Source of the DNA: Saururus chinensis
Taxonomy: Eukaryota > Streptophyta > Magnoliopsida > Piperales > Saururaceae
Length of the DNA stretch: 64,000 bases
Direction: 5' to 3'
Assembly: GCA_035235625.1 (NCBI GenBank)
Contig: CP141142.1
Coordinates: 10,942,995 to 11,006,994 of the forward strand
Of the stretch, positions 35,058-47,450 are shown one piece after another (position 1 is the first letter of the stretch; the number at the start of each line of letters is the position of its first letter). The notes below the pieces were generated by a model. That model was not told the origin of the DNA, did not search any database, and was given only the letters and a program-made list of their open reading frames with translations. The position numbers were made by a program, and so were the translations under genes.

Positions 35058-36235
35058 CCAATATTTATATTGTACTATTTTATATACTTATTGAGTTTAT
35101 TATGTTTCAATAATATGCACGGATCTGTATTTAGTTCAGTGCTTGCATGTAAATTATATGTTTGAAGATTTCATTGATAAGTTCATCTAGTCTTAAGTGA
35201 TATACCCAAGTCATTGTGAAACTTTTTTGAAATTATTGTACTAGATATGAAGAAAGAGTGTAACTTTTGATTTTCAGTCATTTTTGTAGTTTTCTAATTA
35301 AATTCCCAAGGAGAAGAATGAGAGTTCAAAAGTTTTATTAACACATTTCATGACAAAACAATCATATTTAATGTGTATTTTGGGTTCATGGTTAAGTCCA
35401 TGTTTGTGAATGTCATCAATATGAGGTTGGTTGGAGTTAACTATGCTTGTGAAGTTTGGAGAAAACCTACTTAATAAATGTAGAGATTAGTAGATCTTCA
35501 AAGATAAAATATATGTAAAATGATTTTGTACATCACATATAGGTTAATTGATGACTAGTACACTTTAGTGTGATAGATTTACAAAATACAAAGACACTGA
35601 TAGATGTCCTATGAAATTTGCCTAAACTACATCAATTTTTGATGAGGAACTTTACGATGGATCAAGAGTTTTGATGATGCATGCGATTAAAGAGGAAGTA
35701 TTACATCAACTTTACTTAACTAAGTCTAAGTAGTTAGATGCGCAATTTTCAGAAATAGCCTTATGCCCCATTTGGGAGCATTTTCTCTTTGTGTTTTTGT
35801 CCCCGAAATATGTAGCTCATTTAAAATGTCATCTCAGTTTTTGAAACTGGTGCATATAACATTTTAACCTATTTGGCAACCACCCCTCCAAATCACCGTC
35901 TCCTTCCATTTTTGAACTAACCTCTAGCATTTGACTCCGTCTCTGACCCCCAACCTAACAACGGCTTCCCCACTGCCTCCAGCTTCGCCCAACCTGTGAC
36001 CACCCTGATCCCGTCAAATTAGGCTTGAGCAAGGTGCAACAGGATCAAGAAGGGTGGAAATGCCTCTACTTCGTCGACAGTGACCCTTTCTAGGAAGAAA
36101 TGTCTCGTTTTATGTTGGGGTAGGGGAAGGGTGGAGTCGGTGATGAGTAGTGTGGGCCATAGCAGTGCAGAGATGGGTGAAGCTAGGCTTGGCAAGTAGA
36201 GTAGGATGGATTTGGGAGGAGGTTGGCAAAGTAGA
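35058..36235. other. No gene recognised
   Basis: Low-copy-looking AT-rich sequence, becoming more GC-rich from about 35880. No domain, terminal repeat or RNA gene was recognised. Confidence 0.5.
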
Positions 36236-37479
36236 CACTACTACAAAAAGGACTTTTAGCGACACATTGATGCATAGCTAATGACTATTAGTGACGATGC
36301 ATAAAAAGCGTCGCCATAAGAGTAAAAAAAAGTCCAGTTGCTATTGCCTATTAGCGATGCTTAACACAAAGCATCGCTAATAGTGTGAAATTAGCGATGC
36401 ATATTTATGCGTCGCTAATAGTTTTCCATTAGCTTCGCATAAAATTACGTTGCTAATAGTAAATTATTAGTGATGCATATTTTTTAGCAATGCTAATGAT
36501 CAGTTATTAGCGACGTTATCCTATACGTCGCTAATATAAAAACAATTTAAAAGAATTGAAAATAACTTATTAGCGACGCATAATTAGAAGTGTCGCTAAT
36601 AAGTCCTTATTTACGAAAGTTTTGTATGCGTTGTTACTATAATAAAGTTTTTTTTTAAAAATTACTTATTCAAAGCGCCGCTAATAATATAATATATTAA
36701 AAAAATTTCACGTAGTTGTGACACTTTTTAAAGAGTCACTACTACATTGTAAAAAGATAAAAGTGGCACCGCCCTCCTCATATACGTCACTACTACATTC
36801 AAAGTGGCGCCTCCCTCCTCTGGTCCCCCACCCCCCTCCCGGTGCCCCCTCTGCCCGGCTTCGCCCCCTCCTTCCCCCCCTCTTCTGAAAATCAGAGGAG
36901 GGGGGGAAGGAGGGGGGAGGGGAGGAGGGGGGACCGGAGCAGGGGGAGAGGGAGGGGCGGAGCAAGGGTGAGGGGGGACTTGGAGAGGGTGGGGGGCTAG
37001 AGGAAAGCTGCGCTGCTGTCCTTCGGTCCCCATCAAAGGAGGGGGGCGCAGCAGGGGAAGGGGGGACCAAGAAGGGGTGGGAGCTGGAGGACGGGGCCGC
37101 CCCGCCATCCTCCGGTCCCCATCAGGGGAGGGGGGTAGAGCAGGGGGAGAGGGGGGACTGGGAGGGAGGTGGGGGGCCGGAGGACGGTGATGCAGTAGTG
37201 CACCGGAGGCATCAGGACAGCGGGGTGCTAGAGGCATCAGGATGGCGGGCCCCAGAATGCGGCAGGGTGCAGGTGGATGGCGAGGGGGGGCTTTATAAGA
37301 CGAGCGTTGCTATTAGTATACGTATTGATGACATATACTATATGTATCGCTAATGCATACTTTATTAACGATGCATACATGTATGCTTTGCTAAAATATA
37401 ATTATACGTCGCTACTACCCCATGCTACTAGCAACATATACTATTATGCATCGCTAAGAGTTTTTTTTTAAATAATGTT

Positions 37480-39005
37480 TAATTCCCTTCGCTCTCCTCT
37501 CTCTTATTCTCTCTCCACACCCCTCTCTCTCCCCCTCACTCTCACTCTCTCTCTCCTCTCTCTCTCTATCCCTCTCTTTCCCCTTCACTCTCTCTCCCCT
37601 CCCTCTCCTCCTCACTCGATCACTCTCTCTCACCCCCTTACTCTCACTCCCTCTCTCCTCTCTCTCTCACCCCCTTACTCTCACTCCCTCTCTCCTCTCT
37701 CTCTCTACCCCTCTCTCCCTCCCTCTCTCTCCTCTCTCTCCCCCTCACTCGCTCTCTCTCACTCAATCTCCCTCTCTCTACCCCTCACTCTCTCTCCCCT
37801 CTCTCCCTCTCTCTCTCTCTCTCTCTCCCCCTCACTTGATCCCTCTCTCCCCCTTTTCTCTCTACTCACCTCTCTCTACCCTCGTTATCTATCTGTCATC
37901 TCTCCCCACTATCTCTTTTCAATTAATTTTTTTTTAAAATACAATGTAGTAACGATGCATAAAAATTTACGTTGCTACTAAACTATAGTATCAACGCGTA
38001 ATAATATGCGTCGCTACTACTTTAGGGTAGTAGCAACGTATATTTCTATGCATCACTAATAATAAATTTTTTTATTTTTTTATTTTAAAATTTTTAAAAA
38101 TAATTTATAATTAAAAATTTTATCCCCTCTCTCTCTTCTCACTCTCATCTCTCTCTCCCCTTTCTCTCTCTTTTCTCTCTCTCTCTCTCTCCCTCTCCTC
38201 TCCTCTCCTCTCCTCGCTCTCCTCTCACTTCTCTCTAGCTCCCCTCATCTTTCTCTCTCCCCTTTCTCTCTCTCTTCTCTCTCTACTCACCCTCTCTCTG
38301 TCCTCGTTCACTCTCTTCTTTCTCTCCCCACTATCTCTTTTCAATTAATTTAAAAAAAAATAAAAACACTAGTAGCGATCTTATCTTATGCGTCGCTACT
38401 ACATTGTAGTAGTGACGCATAAAAATTTACGTTGCTACTAAACTATGTAGTAGCGCTACTACTTCACGGTAATAACGACATATATTTTTATGCTTTTTTA
38501 CTTATTGTATTAGAGACGCATAAACCTACGTGTTGCTAATAACAAAATTTTTATTATTTTAAATTTTTAGAAATAATTTACAATTAAAAAATATGTCCCC
38601 TCTCTCTCTTCTCTCTCTCTCCCTCCTTCCCTCCCCTTTATCTCTCTCTCTTCTCTCTCTCCTCTACACTCTCCTCTCTCCCTCTCCTCTCTCCCTCTCC
38701 CCTCTATCTCTCTCTTCCCCTCTTCTCTCTTCCTCTCTCCCCCTCCTCTCTCTCCCCTCACTTCTCTCTAGCTCCCCTCATCTCTCTCTCCCCTTTTCTC
38801 TCTCTCTACTCACCCTCTCTCTCTACCCTAGTTCTCTCTGTTCTCTCTCTGTCTTCTCTCTCTCTCCCCTTTCTCTCTCTTCCTCTCTCCCCTCTTTCTC
38901 TCTCTATCTCTCTCTACTCTCTCTCCTCTCCTCACTCTTTTTCTCCCTCTATCTCTTCTTTCCTCTTTTCTCTCTCCACTCTTTTCCTTTCTCTCTCTAC
39001 TGCCA
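37480..39005 (+). repeat. Three CT-rich tracts of CACTA element 3
   Basis: Impure (CT)n at 37480-37915, 38120-38340 and 38595-39005. They are separated by AT-rich spacers that repeat the motif 'gcgtcgctactac'. Confidence 0.9.
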
Positions 39006-39327
39006 TTTATTGAAAATTTAATATTTATACAAATAGTCAATATTAAAGAAAATATATCATATTTAAAAGTTTATTTTAAATTTTTTAAATATTTATTATA
39101 TAATTATTTATTAAATAAAATTAATTAATAAAGATATTACAAGCGTCACTATTATCAAAGATATTTGCAACGCTTATTTATAAGTGTCACTATTAGTTGT
39201 AAATTTTATTTTTTATTTTAAATTTATAGCTATTAGCGACACTTTATCTTACGCATCGCTATTAGTCTAATTATTACCGACGCTATTTTCTAAGCATCAC
39301 TAATAGTTATGAATTTTTTAAAATAAA

Positions 39328-39331
<4 letters not shown>

Positions 39332-39366
<35 letters not shown>
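39332..39366. repeat. (TA)n microsatellite
   Basis: About 17 uninterrupted TA units within the right arm of CACTA element 3. Confidence 0.95.
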
Positions 39367-39368
<2 letters not shown>

Positions 39369-39534
39369 AGTGATACTTAATAAAAGCGTCACTAATAATA
39401 AAAGCGACGCTTAACATTATGCATCGCTAATAGATTACTATTAGTGACTCTTAATATAAAGCGTTGGTGACTTTTTTACGACGCTTATTTATATGTCATA
39501 ATTAGTACTTATTAGCATACATTTTGTTATAGTG

Positions 39535-41028
39535 ATAGTAGAACTAAATGATTTTGGGCTGAGTAGGGGGAGGCATGCAGAGCTGTACTAAATAGGGCAT
39601 TGGCAGGCAGAGCAGGGCAGTTTGAGGTCGGTGGAGCATGGTCTGAAATGTCGGATGAATTGTACGAATTCAAGCTTTTGCTTCATTAGCGACAGATCGG
39701 GATTGACAAGCGGAGTAGGGCAGAGTCAGATTGAGTCCAGTGGAGTCGGACTGAGGCTGGTGGAGTAGGGCAGCGTCGGACTAAGGCCAGCGGAGCAGGG
39801 TTGAGTCGGACTGAGGCCGTGGCCAGCTGAGCAGGGTGGAGTAAGATTGAGGCAAACGGTATGAAATGAACCTTATAAATGGTTCTGTGCAAGTGAAATC
39901 ACCTGCACGTTGTAGAAAATGACAAAAATGCAACTGCCCTGGTTCCATCATCCCTCACTCCCGTCTTCCCGACCAACCTTAACCCAGCTTCGTTGCTGGT
40001 CCTCTCACATCGCCTCCGGGCCACTATCACTACCCTCTCCCTACTGCAATTGGCCTCCTCCTATCACACACAGCTGGTGTCCTCCCAACCAAAGTCTCTC
40101 CCACTCACAATTCGTGCCAAGCCGGCATCTTTCTCATCGCTCTTGGCCTCTTCTCAGTCATCTCACCATCTCCTCATCACCCCTCACCGGCTCCCTCTTT
40201 TCACCATTCGGGAAGCACACAAGTTGTGCTTGTGCCCTTCTTGCATAAGGAAGGTACACAATTTTAGTCCTACTTGAGTTCTGATTGTTATTTTTTGTGA
40301 AGGTTTATTATGGTTGTTTATACCTGGCGAGAGGGGCTTCTTCGTGTAAGACCATGATGTGATTCTAATTTAGGACATCTTTTGGGTTGTAAAAGTATGA
40401 AATGGGCCTCTTTGCGTGAGATTCTGTTAGACAGTGTATTCCTTAAAATGCCACCGAATGGAAATGGTCATGCTCATGTGGTACGCCCAACACATGACAC
40501 AAAAAGATGCAACTGCCTCGACCATCTCAAAATTTAAAAGCCAGACCTTGGACCCTCTTCCCTCACTGCTCTCACTATCTCTCCAGATCGCCGTCTACTC
40601 ACTTCCATAATCGGCACCCTTTCATCGGTACTACCTCACCATTGCCACCCTTTCTCTATCTATTTGGTGAGCGTAACATTGTTGTTTTTTAAAGTATAAA
40701 TGGCTGCTGTGTTTTGAATCACCGAATATTGACTAGAGACTGCCGACTATTAGTTATACATATGTTTATTTTCTAATTAGTACACCAACTTATCATGCAT
40801 GTCACTAATAATTGCAGTGACAATATCTAGTTGAAAAGTTCCACTTCAAAAGGCAAGAGACTTGCTTCAAAATTAAGAAGAAGGGGTATGGTTCAAAAGA
40901 CAAGGGACTTGCTTCATCGGTATCCAAACGTTGATGCTGAGTGGTATGAGAGGCAAATAACTTGGAACTTTGTAGTTGTTATTTTCATACTTTTGCAAAT
41001 ATTCTGATGAAAGAATCTTATTGAATTA
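39535..41028. other. No gene recognised
   Basis: Mixed sequence with a GC-rich minisatellite (39700-39860) and a C-rich stretch (39940-40210). 'caagggacttgcttca'-like phrases occur twice near 40855 and 40905. The open frames lack recognisable domains. Confidence 0.45.
39700..39860 (+). repeat. Imperfect minisatellite, unit about 30 bp
   Basis: About four to five diverged copies of a unit like GGAGTAGGGCAGCGTCGGAC followed by TAAGGCCAGC. Confidence 0.75.
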
Positions 41029-41410
41029 CTACAACAAAAGGGGGCTTTTGCGACAATTTTTTTTGCAATAAAATAAAATTTGTCCCTAAAAGTATACTTT
41101 TGCGACAATTTAAGAGTTTGTAGCAAATGAAGATACTTTTGGCAACAAATATGCCTAATTGTTGCGAAAGATTGTCCTTTTTGCAACAATAAGGTTTTTT
41201 TGCTACAAAAGATTATTATGTTTGTGACAAATAAGCGAATTTGTCATGAATGATTATCGCTTTTGCAACTAATTAGTGAGTTTGTTGCAAAAGATATATC
41301 TTTTATATTTTTTATATAAAAAATAAAAAGTAAACCCTCAATGTAAATATAAAAAATAAAATAATTTATCTTTTGTGACAAATTGGGTAGTTTGTCGCAA
41401 AATATGTATT
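41029..41410. repeat. Left TTTTGCGACAA arm
   Basis: About ten degenerate copies of TTTTGCGACAAATT in both orientations directly inside the left end of the CACTA-like element. Confidence 0.75.
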
Positions 41411-41469
41411 TTTTACTTTTATTAAAAATATAAAAAATAGGGAAAATAGGGGTATTAACAAGCTGAGTT

Positions 41470-43633
41470 GAGTATTGGGCTTATGTAGTTTGAACTTGAG
41501 TTGTTCAAGCTTAGCTTGACCTGGCTTGAAGCTCGTTAGAGCAAGAACCTTCCAGCTCGAGCTCAGTTTGAACTGAAAATCTAGAACTTGACCTCACTAA
41601 GTGAATTAGGAGCTCATACTCAACTTAGGCTTGATTAAAAAACACTTGTATTCCCTAATATTTTAGAAATTGCACATACACATACATGGGTAGAAATAAT
41701 TGTGCTTTAAAATTAAATTTTAAATAAATATTTTGGTTAGGGCATGAGGATATATATCTATGTGTGTTGTCAAAGGTATGACAGCTCACAATGCATTGAC
41801 GCGTTCCAATTAATTAGGAAATGAGAATAATACAAAATTAATACTCTTTAGGTTCATCTTACATTGGTGCAACCTAGTTATAAAAATATCTATTTTAATT
41901 TTGATATTTAACAGTAACTTAATAAGTTATTTATAAAAAATTATAAATTTAGAACCCTTCCTGGGCTAGATAGTTTAAGGCTCACATATGTTAAAGGTGG
42001 GGTCAAGGCCTAAAAATAATCTGGTATGATATGGCCAAGGCCAAACTCATCGAGCCCAACCCAATTGCAGTTCTAGTTGTCATATATTACTATTATGACT
42101 TATTTTACATTAGTGCAACCTAATTATAATGTTTTAATTTTAATTTTTATATTTACTAATAAATTATTTATAAAAAAATTAAAATTATTAAAAAGTTTAA
42201 ATGGGCCTGGGCTCACACATGCCAGCATGAGCTTATATAATATGGGCGATCAGATCAAGATCTGATGGAAGGGGGCAGAAACTATTGTGTCCCCTTAATT
42301 AGTTATATGTTTAATCAAATCAAATTTTGATTGTACTCGTTGACTGAGCTTACATATGACTATGTGAGACCATGCTCATATTAATAACCCTCCAAAACTA
42401 TTTACAAAAGGAGAAGTTTACAAAATCTGTCTAGCGCCATCCAGCCTCTAGAGATGTGCACTTGAAAATTTTTTATTATTTTTCAAGTCCAAAATCCGTT
42501 GTCCATTTCCTCTGGTGTGCTATTTAGAGTCTTAATTTTCTCCATTTCCTTCAGCCAGCGTGAAAGTTCTCCCCTCTCTTTTCAATCGAAAAATGTCTAG
42601 CCTTCTCCATATCTTTCTACATGAAGCCCTCTCATCTAACTGTGCTTCTTTCAATCGGACCTTGTGTTGCATCAATTTTCTCTTAAGTATGTTGAACTCC
42701 TCTTCAAATCATAAGCCCTGTTTTTTACCAATTAATTTTATTTTTTATAACAAATCACCCTGCAACTTTTGATGTTTTAGGAAACATGTAAGAGTGTTAA
42801 CGAGTCGAACTAGTTTATAAAATAAAGGTAACTCTTCAACTAGGACATATATGACTCTACTCGAAGCGTTTTGAACTCAAACATATTTGAATCAAGCTTG
42901 AGCATATTTTAGCTTGACTCGACTCGACTTAAATAAAACTTAAATTCTACACTAAATCAACTTGAGCTCAAACTCAAATAAATTTATAAATATGTTTTAG
43001 AACATGGCTATTTGAACCCCATTTTTATCCTTGTGTCCCCCATTGCTTTTTTACCCCCTACTTTTTATTAAAATCTCTCACGTCCCCCATTTTTACCCAG
43101 TTTCCTTTCCTTCATCCTATTTTTCTTCTTCCTCTTCCCTCTTCTTCTTCAGTGCCGGCACCTTCTCTGGCGCCAGTGTTTTTTTTTACCACTGTTGCTG
43201 GTTGCAGCCTGCTAGGGGACACGGGTCTCGTCCCGCGGCCGGCCAGATCTAGCTGGATATGATTCCATACAGTCATCAGTGAAACAACCTGCAACACAAA
43301 ATAAAAGAATGTTACTCATATGATGCATTTGTCATCCTTTACTGGAAAAAAATCTTCTTTCATTTAGTGTTGAAAATAAAAACTAATATTACCAAATGTG
43401 CATCCAGGGGTGATGCAGGGATCCCATCTATAGTATCAATCCAGCTGAAAATCATGTTGTGGTATCCATACGGTTTCTCCAAGGATTTGAATCGTCTTTG
43501 GTCAGTTCAAAGTTCCACCACTCATCCCATGGCAACAAAGCAATAATATCTTCATCCTATGAGAAAATAACACATAATTTTTCATTAATAATTCAGATTG
43601 AAACAATTGACACATGTATAGATTATACCACCA
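41470..43633. other. Repeat-derived sequence, no gene recognised
   Basis: It contains diverged 'gagctcgagctc'- and 'gcttgactcgactcgac'-type phrases (about 41480-41640 and 42790-42990), common in plant interspersed repeats. There is also a GC-richer block near 43140-43250. No coding domain was recognised. Confidence 0.4.
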
Positions 43634-43718
43634 TTGTCAACACTCATGCTCAACTACTTATCATCTTCCAACTACAAACACATATTTCACAAACAATAGA
43701 TATAACATCATTGTCAAC

Positions 43719-44101
43719 TAATGATGCGGTCAGGTCGGGTCGGGTTCGGGTAGGGTTTTGCCAAACTCGAACCTGATACCACATAAGAACACTGCGACCC
43801 GAACCTGACCCGACCCAACCTGACCCAACCCAACTTGAACCCGAACCCGACCCATTTGACCCGAATAGAATAAAAAATAATTTTTAAATAATTTTTAAAT
43901 AATTTTTTAATTTTTTTAATTTTTTTTTAAATAATATTAAAGAATATAAAAAAATTTAATTTTATATTTATATTCGGGTTGGGTAGGGTTGAATCACCTA
44001 AAACCCGAACCCGCTATTCGGTTTAATTTTTAAAAACCAAACCCGACCCATTAGGGCAGGTCGGGTCGGGTTTACTATTTACTACCCGAGTGGCATCCCT
44101 A
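43719..44101 (+). mobile_element. hAT-type miniature element, array copy 1
   Basis: It starts TAATGATGCGGTC and ends GAGTGGCATCCCTA, whose reverse complement TAGGGATGCCACTC matches the opposite end loosely. The 8-bp duplication TTGTCAAC is exact at 43711-43718 and 44102-44109, the length expected for hAT elements. The inside has inward-facing CGGGTCGGGT repeats around an AT-rich core. Confidence 0.8.
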
Positions 44102-44186
44102 TTGTCAACACTCATGCTCAACTACTTATCATCTTCCAACTACAAACACACATTTCACAAACAATAGATATACCACCATTGTCAAC

Positions 44187-44522
44187 TAGTGATGCCGTCA
44201 AGTCGGGTCGGGTAGGGTTTTGCTAAACTCGAACCCAATACCACATAAGAAAACTGTGACCCGACCCGATCCGACCCAACCTGAACCAGACCCATTTGAC
44301 CCGAATAGAATAAAAATTAATTTTTAAATAATTTAAATAATTTTTTTAAAAATAATATTAAAGAATATAAAAAAATTAATTTTATATTTATATTCGGGTT
44401 GGGTAGGGTTGGATCACCTAAAACCCGAACCCGCTATTCGGTTTAATTTTTAAAAACCAAGCCCAACCCATTAGGGTCAGGTTGGGTCGGGTCTACTATT
44501 TATCACCCGAGTGGCATCTCTA
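44187..44522 (+). mobile_element. hAT-type miniature element, array copy 2
   Basis: Starts TAGTGATGCCGTC and ends GTGGCATCTCTA, with TTGTCAAC at 44179-44186 and 44523-44530. It is separated from copy 1 by an 85-bp spacer that is itself repeated before each copy. Confidence 0.8.
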
Positions 44523-44607
44523 TTGTCAACACTCATGCTCAACTACTTATCATCTTCCAACTACAAACACATATTTCACAAACAATAGATATACCACCAT
44601 TGTCAAC

Positions 44608-44940
44608 TAGTGATGCGGTCGGGTCGGGTAGGGTTTTGCCAATCCCGAACCTGATACCACATAAGAAAACTGTGACCCAAACCTGATCCACCTGACCCAA
44701 CCCGAACCTGACCCATTTGACCCGAATAGAATAAAAAATAATTTTTAAATAATTTTTTAATTTTTTTTTCAAGTTTTTTAAAAAATAATATTAAAAAAAT
44801 ATAATTTTTTTTATTTTTATATTTATATTCGGGTCGGGTAGGGTTGGATCACCTAAAACCCAAACCTACTATTCGGGTTAATTTTTCAAAACCAAACCCG
44901 ACCCATTAGGGTCAGGTCGGGTCAGGTTTGCTATTTACTA
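44608..44940 (+). mobile_element. hAT-type miniature element, array copy 3, truncated
   Basis: TTGTCAAC at 44600-44607 precedes TAGTGATGCGGTC. The right terminal GAGTGGCATC...CTA is missing, and the sequence runs into AT-rich DNA near 44940. Confidence 0.75.
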
Positions 44941-45599
44941 TTTTTATTATATATTTTATTAGGTATGTAAGTGGTTTACGACTAAACAACTAGAATAGAC
45001 TAGACCTAGTTTAAATTTTGGATTGGGCTAGCCAGTTTCTTTGGTTTCTGAGGCATATCGGAGTTATAGTGACCCACCTAGGTGAACTATTGAGCGTTGA
45101 CCTGCTTACCCCAATTAGATTAGTTCCCCTAACATAGGTCTGCTTCTCGGATTGGGTTAAATTTGGTTTTATAGGACACAACTCGATATTTGAACCAAAA
45201 TTTGTAGACCTGACTCTATCCGAAATTAGATCCAAAAAACCCAATAGATTCTATCTTAGTTCGGGTCGGTTCCAATAATTATAAAAATTCTTGTAACCAT
45301 AGTTAAATATAATTTTATAATTTAATTAAAACTTTGGGTTGAATTGAGTCGATTCTTGAGTTTTCATATACGGGACCTGGACTGAGATAGGTACCAACCC
45401 AACCCAAACCAAGTTACTCTTGGGTTAGTTCTATCTAGATCGGTTTGGTTTCATGTTATTAATACTACTCTCATATTTAAAATAGTGTATGCGGGTGCAA
45501 GAATAAACTTGATAAAGTTTTTATTTTAACCTAAACCAACCTATATTTAGTTAGGCCAACCCGAACCGCTTGAACCGCCCGGCCCTGTAACTAATTGCA
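44941..45599. other. No gene recognised
   Basis: AT-rich sequence with diverged 'gggttgggtt' and 'caacccaacccaaacc' phrases, possibly more decayed miniature elements. Confidence 0.35.
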
Positions 45600-45810
45600 G
45601 GAGTGGGATGCAAATGCCCTCGTTCACGCTCATGTTTGGTTTCGCTCTCCTGCCAGGCATCTTTCCACCCGAGATACATGGATCGTCTGATTTCTGTACA
45701 CAATAAGGATCTTCCCAAAATGGTTAAGACTCATCACGGTCGCTTCGCTCCCTTTGTGAGAAACCCTCTGCTTGAAGTCATCCAGTCCATCGTTCTCTGG
45801 GTCTCTCAGG
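45600..45810 (+). other. Exon-like open segment, product not recognised
   Basis: An open frame of about 70 codons follows an acceptor-like TTGCAG and ends at a donor-like CTCAG|GTATGG (45810/45811). The better part reads 'MDRLISVHNKDLPKMV' then 'GRFAPFVRNPLLEVIQSIVL', with codon use more gene-like than its surroundings. The homologous family was not recognised. It lies inside the CACTA-like element and could be a captured exon or a remnant of another element. Confidence 0.35.
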
Positions 45811-46754
45811 TATGGATTAAATCGATTTCATAATCCGCACCGTTTTTTAGTTCCCTGTTAGATCAGAATTGTTTAATAGTACTAGACCTGATTATTTGTA
45901 ATGAATACTATCTAGATTTAATGTTTGGTCGACTTTTCTGGCCGCTCCATTTTTGAGTTCTCTGTTAGATCAGAAATGCTTGACTTTTCTGGTTTAGATT
46001 TACCTATATAATTCATGTGGCCATCTTTATTTCACTTGTTAGCTTTGCAACAACAAATTGGTTCTTAATTCTGTTGTTCATTATCTTTATGACGTTCTGA
46101 ATTTTCTTGCTCTTTGGGTTCATACTTCTGATAAAATTTTAATAAATTCATTCTGTGTCACACCTGAAGCATTTTTCTGATATTTTTAATTTTCTGTGTC
46201 AGCCTTTTTCTACTTTTCATTCACCACATTAATTTCCTTTACAAGGTCATGATTCATAGCCCAAAGATGATCCAATTTACTACATATAGTTTTCAGTTCT
46301 GAGTCTTCCCAAGAGGGGAAAATCTTTAGTACAAAAGAGAATTAATTTAGAGCCAAACCTTCTTTTAGCACAACATTATATTCTTCCTCTAAAATATTCT
46401 GCTCTAGAAATTCTTTTTATGCAATTAGATCTGAAGACTAAAGGCTAATTTGTTGAAGTAGAGAAGCGTTTGCAGCTCTCTCTCTAAATTTAGTAATTCC
46501 TCAGTTGCTGGTTTTTTCCCTGAATGAATAGAGAAGCTCTCTTTATCAATCTTCACTATATTTATTGATACTCTCTCTATATATATCCAAAATATAATAT
46601 ACAAAGCAGGATCTTACAGGTATGCAAACTGACCTGAGATTCCTTTTGATGCTCTGTTTTTTTCTGTTATTCAAACTGACCTGATATCATCTTGCTTCAT
46701 TTGAGGGCTCCCCTTCTCTCTTGAATCCTTTCAACCAGGTATGTTTTTTCTTTT

Positions 46755-46988
46755 ATGAATGCCAGAAATCATGGAGATGTTGAGATGGGGAAGAATGTGG
46801 CTGAACAATTATTTAGTTTAGATCCAGAAAATGTGGGCTATTATGTTTCACTTTCAGCTATGTTTGCTACATTGGGAAATTGGATAGATGCAGTTCAAAT
46901 TAGAAAAAGGTTCCAAGAAAGGGGCCTGATAAAACCAGCTTCTAGCAGTCAAATTGATATTTTGACCTCGTCACAGATTGCTTTGTAG
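46755..46988 (+). pseudogene. PPR-protein C-terminal fragment, copy 1
   Basis: The frame reads 'NHGDVEMGKNVAEQLFSLDP', 'GYYVSLSAMFATLGNW' and 'RKRFQERGLIKPASS'. It matches the end of the tandem-repeat region and the E motif of plant pentatricopeptide-repeat RNA-editing factors, which act in chloroplasts or mitochondria. Only about 75 codons are present, with no upstream PPR repeats and no organelle-targeting peptide. It is therefore a fragment, probably captured by the surrounding transposable element. Confidence 0.7.
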
Positions 46989-47264
46989 CTGAAATCAGTT
47001 CTCCAGTTATTTTAAGTTAAACTAAGATAAGAAGCATTATCAGAAGCTCTCTCTATCAATATTCACTGCATTTATTGATACTCTCTCTATATATATCCAA
47101 AATATAATATACAAAGCAAGATCTTAGAGGTATGCAAACTGACCTGTGATTCCTTTTGATGCTCTGTTTTTTTCAGATATTCAAACTGACCTGATATCAT
47201 CTTGCTTCATTTGAGGGCTCCCCTTCTCTCTTGAATCCTTTCAACCAGGTATGTTTTTTCTTTT

Positions 47265-47360
47265 ATGAATGCTAGAAATCATGGAGATGTTGAGACGGGG
47301 AAGAATGTGGCTGAACAATTATTTAGTTTAGAACCAGAAAATGTGGGCTATTATGCAGTG
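47265..47360 (+). pseudogene. PPR-protein fragment, copy 2 (truncated)
   Basis: Near-identical to the start of copy 1 up to 'ENVGYY', after which the sequence diverges. It is part of a tandem duplication of about 510 bp (46531-46862 and 47042-47360) that includes about 220 bp of upstream sequence. Confidence 0.7.
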
Positions 47361-47450
47361 CATTTAATAAGTTCCCACAATTTCAATTATGTGGAACCTT
47401 CTCCCAAACGCCTCGTGCGACCTTCCACTCCCTCAACTACAAAGTTGTAG

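Larger units (their letters stand above)
36236..39534. mobile_element. CACTA element 3, non-autonomous
   Basis: The left end is CACTACTACAAAAAGGAC and the right end, reverse-complemented, is CACTATAACAAAATG. The flanking triplets are AGA and ATA, so the target duplication is imperfect. Both arms carry the TTAGCGACGC / GCGTCGCTAAT subterminal motifs seen in elements 1 and 2. The body has a G-rich block (36780-37250) and three CT tracts. No transposase was recognised. Confidence 0.7.

Noticed and set aside
36708..37237. Overlapping proline-rich open frames
   Set aside because: Produced by a G-rich block inside CACTA element 3. Two frames are open at once, as expected from biased composition, and no domain is visible.
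41029..41410. Centromeric-type satellite suggested by repeated TTTTGCGACAA motifs
   Set aside because: The motifs are short, in both orientations and directly inside an element terminus. This fits CACTA subterminal repeats.
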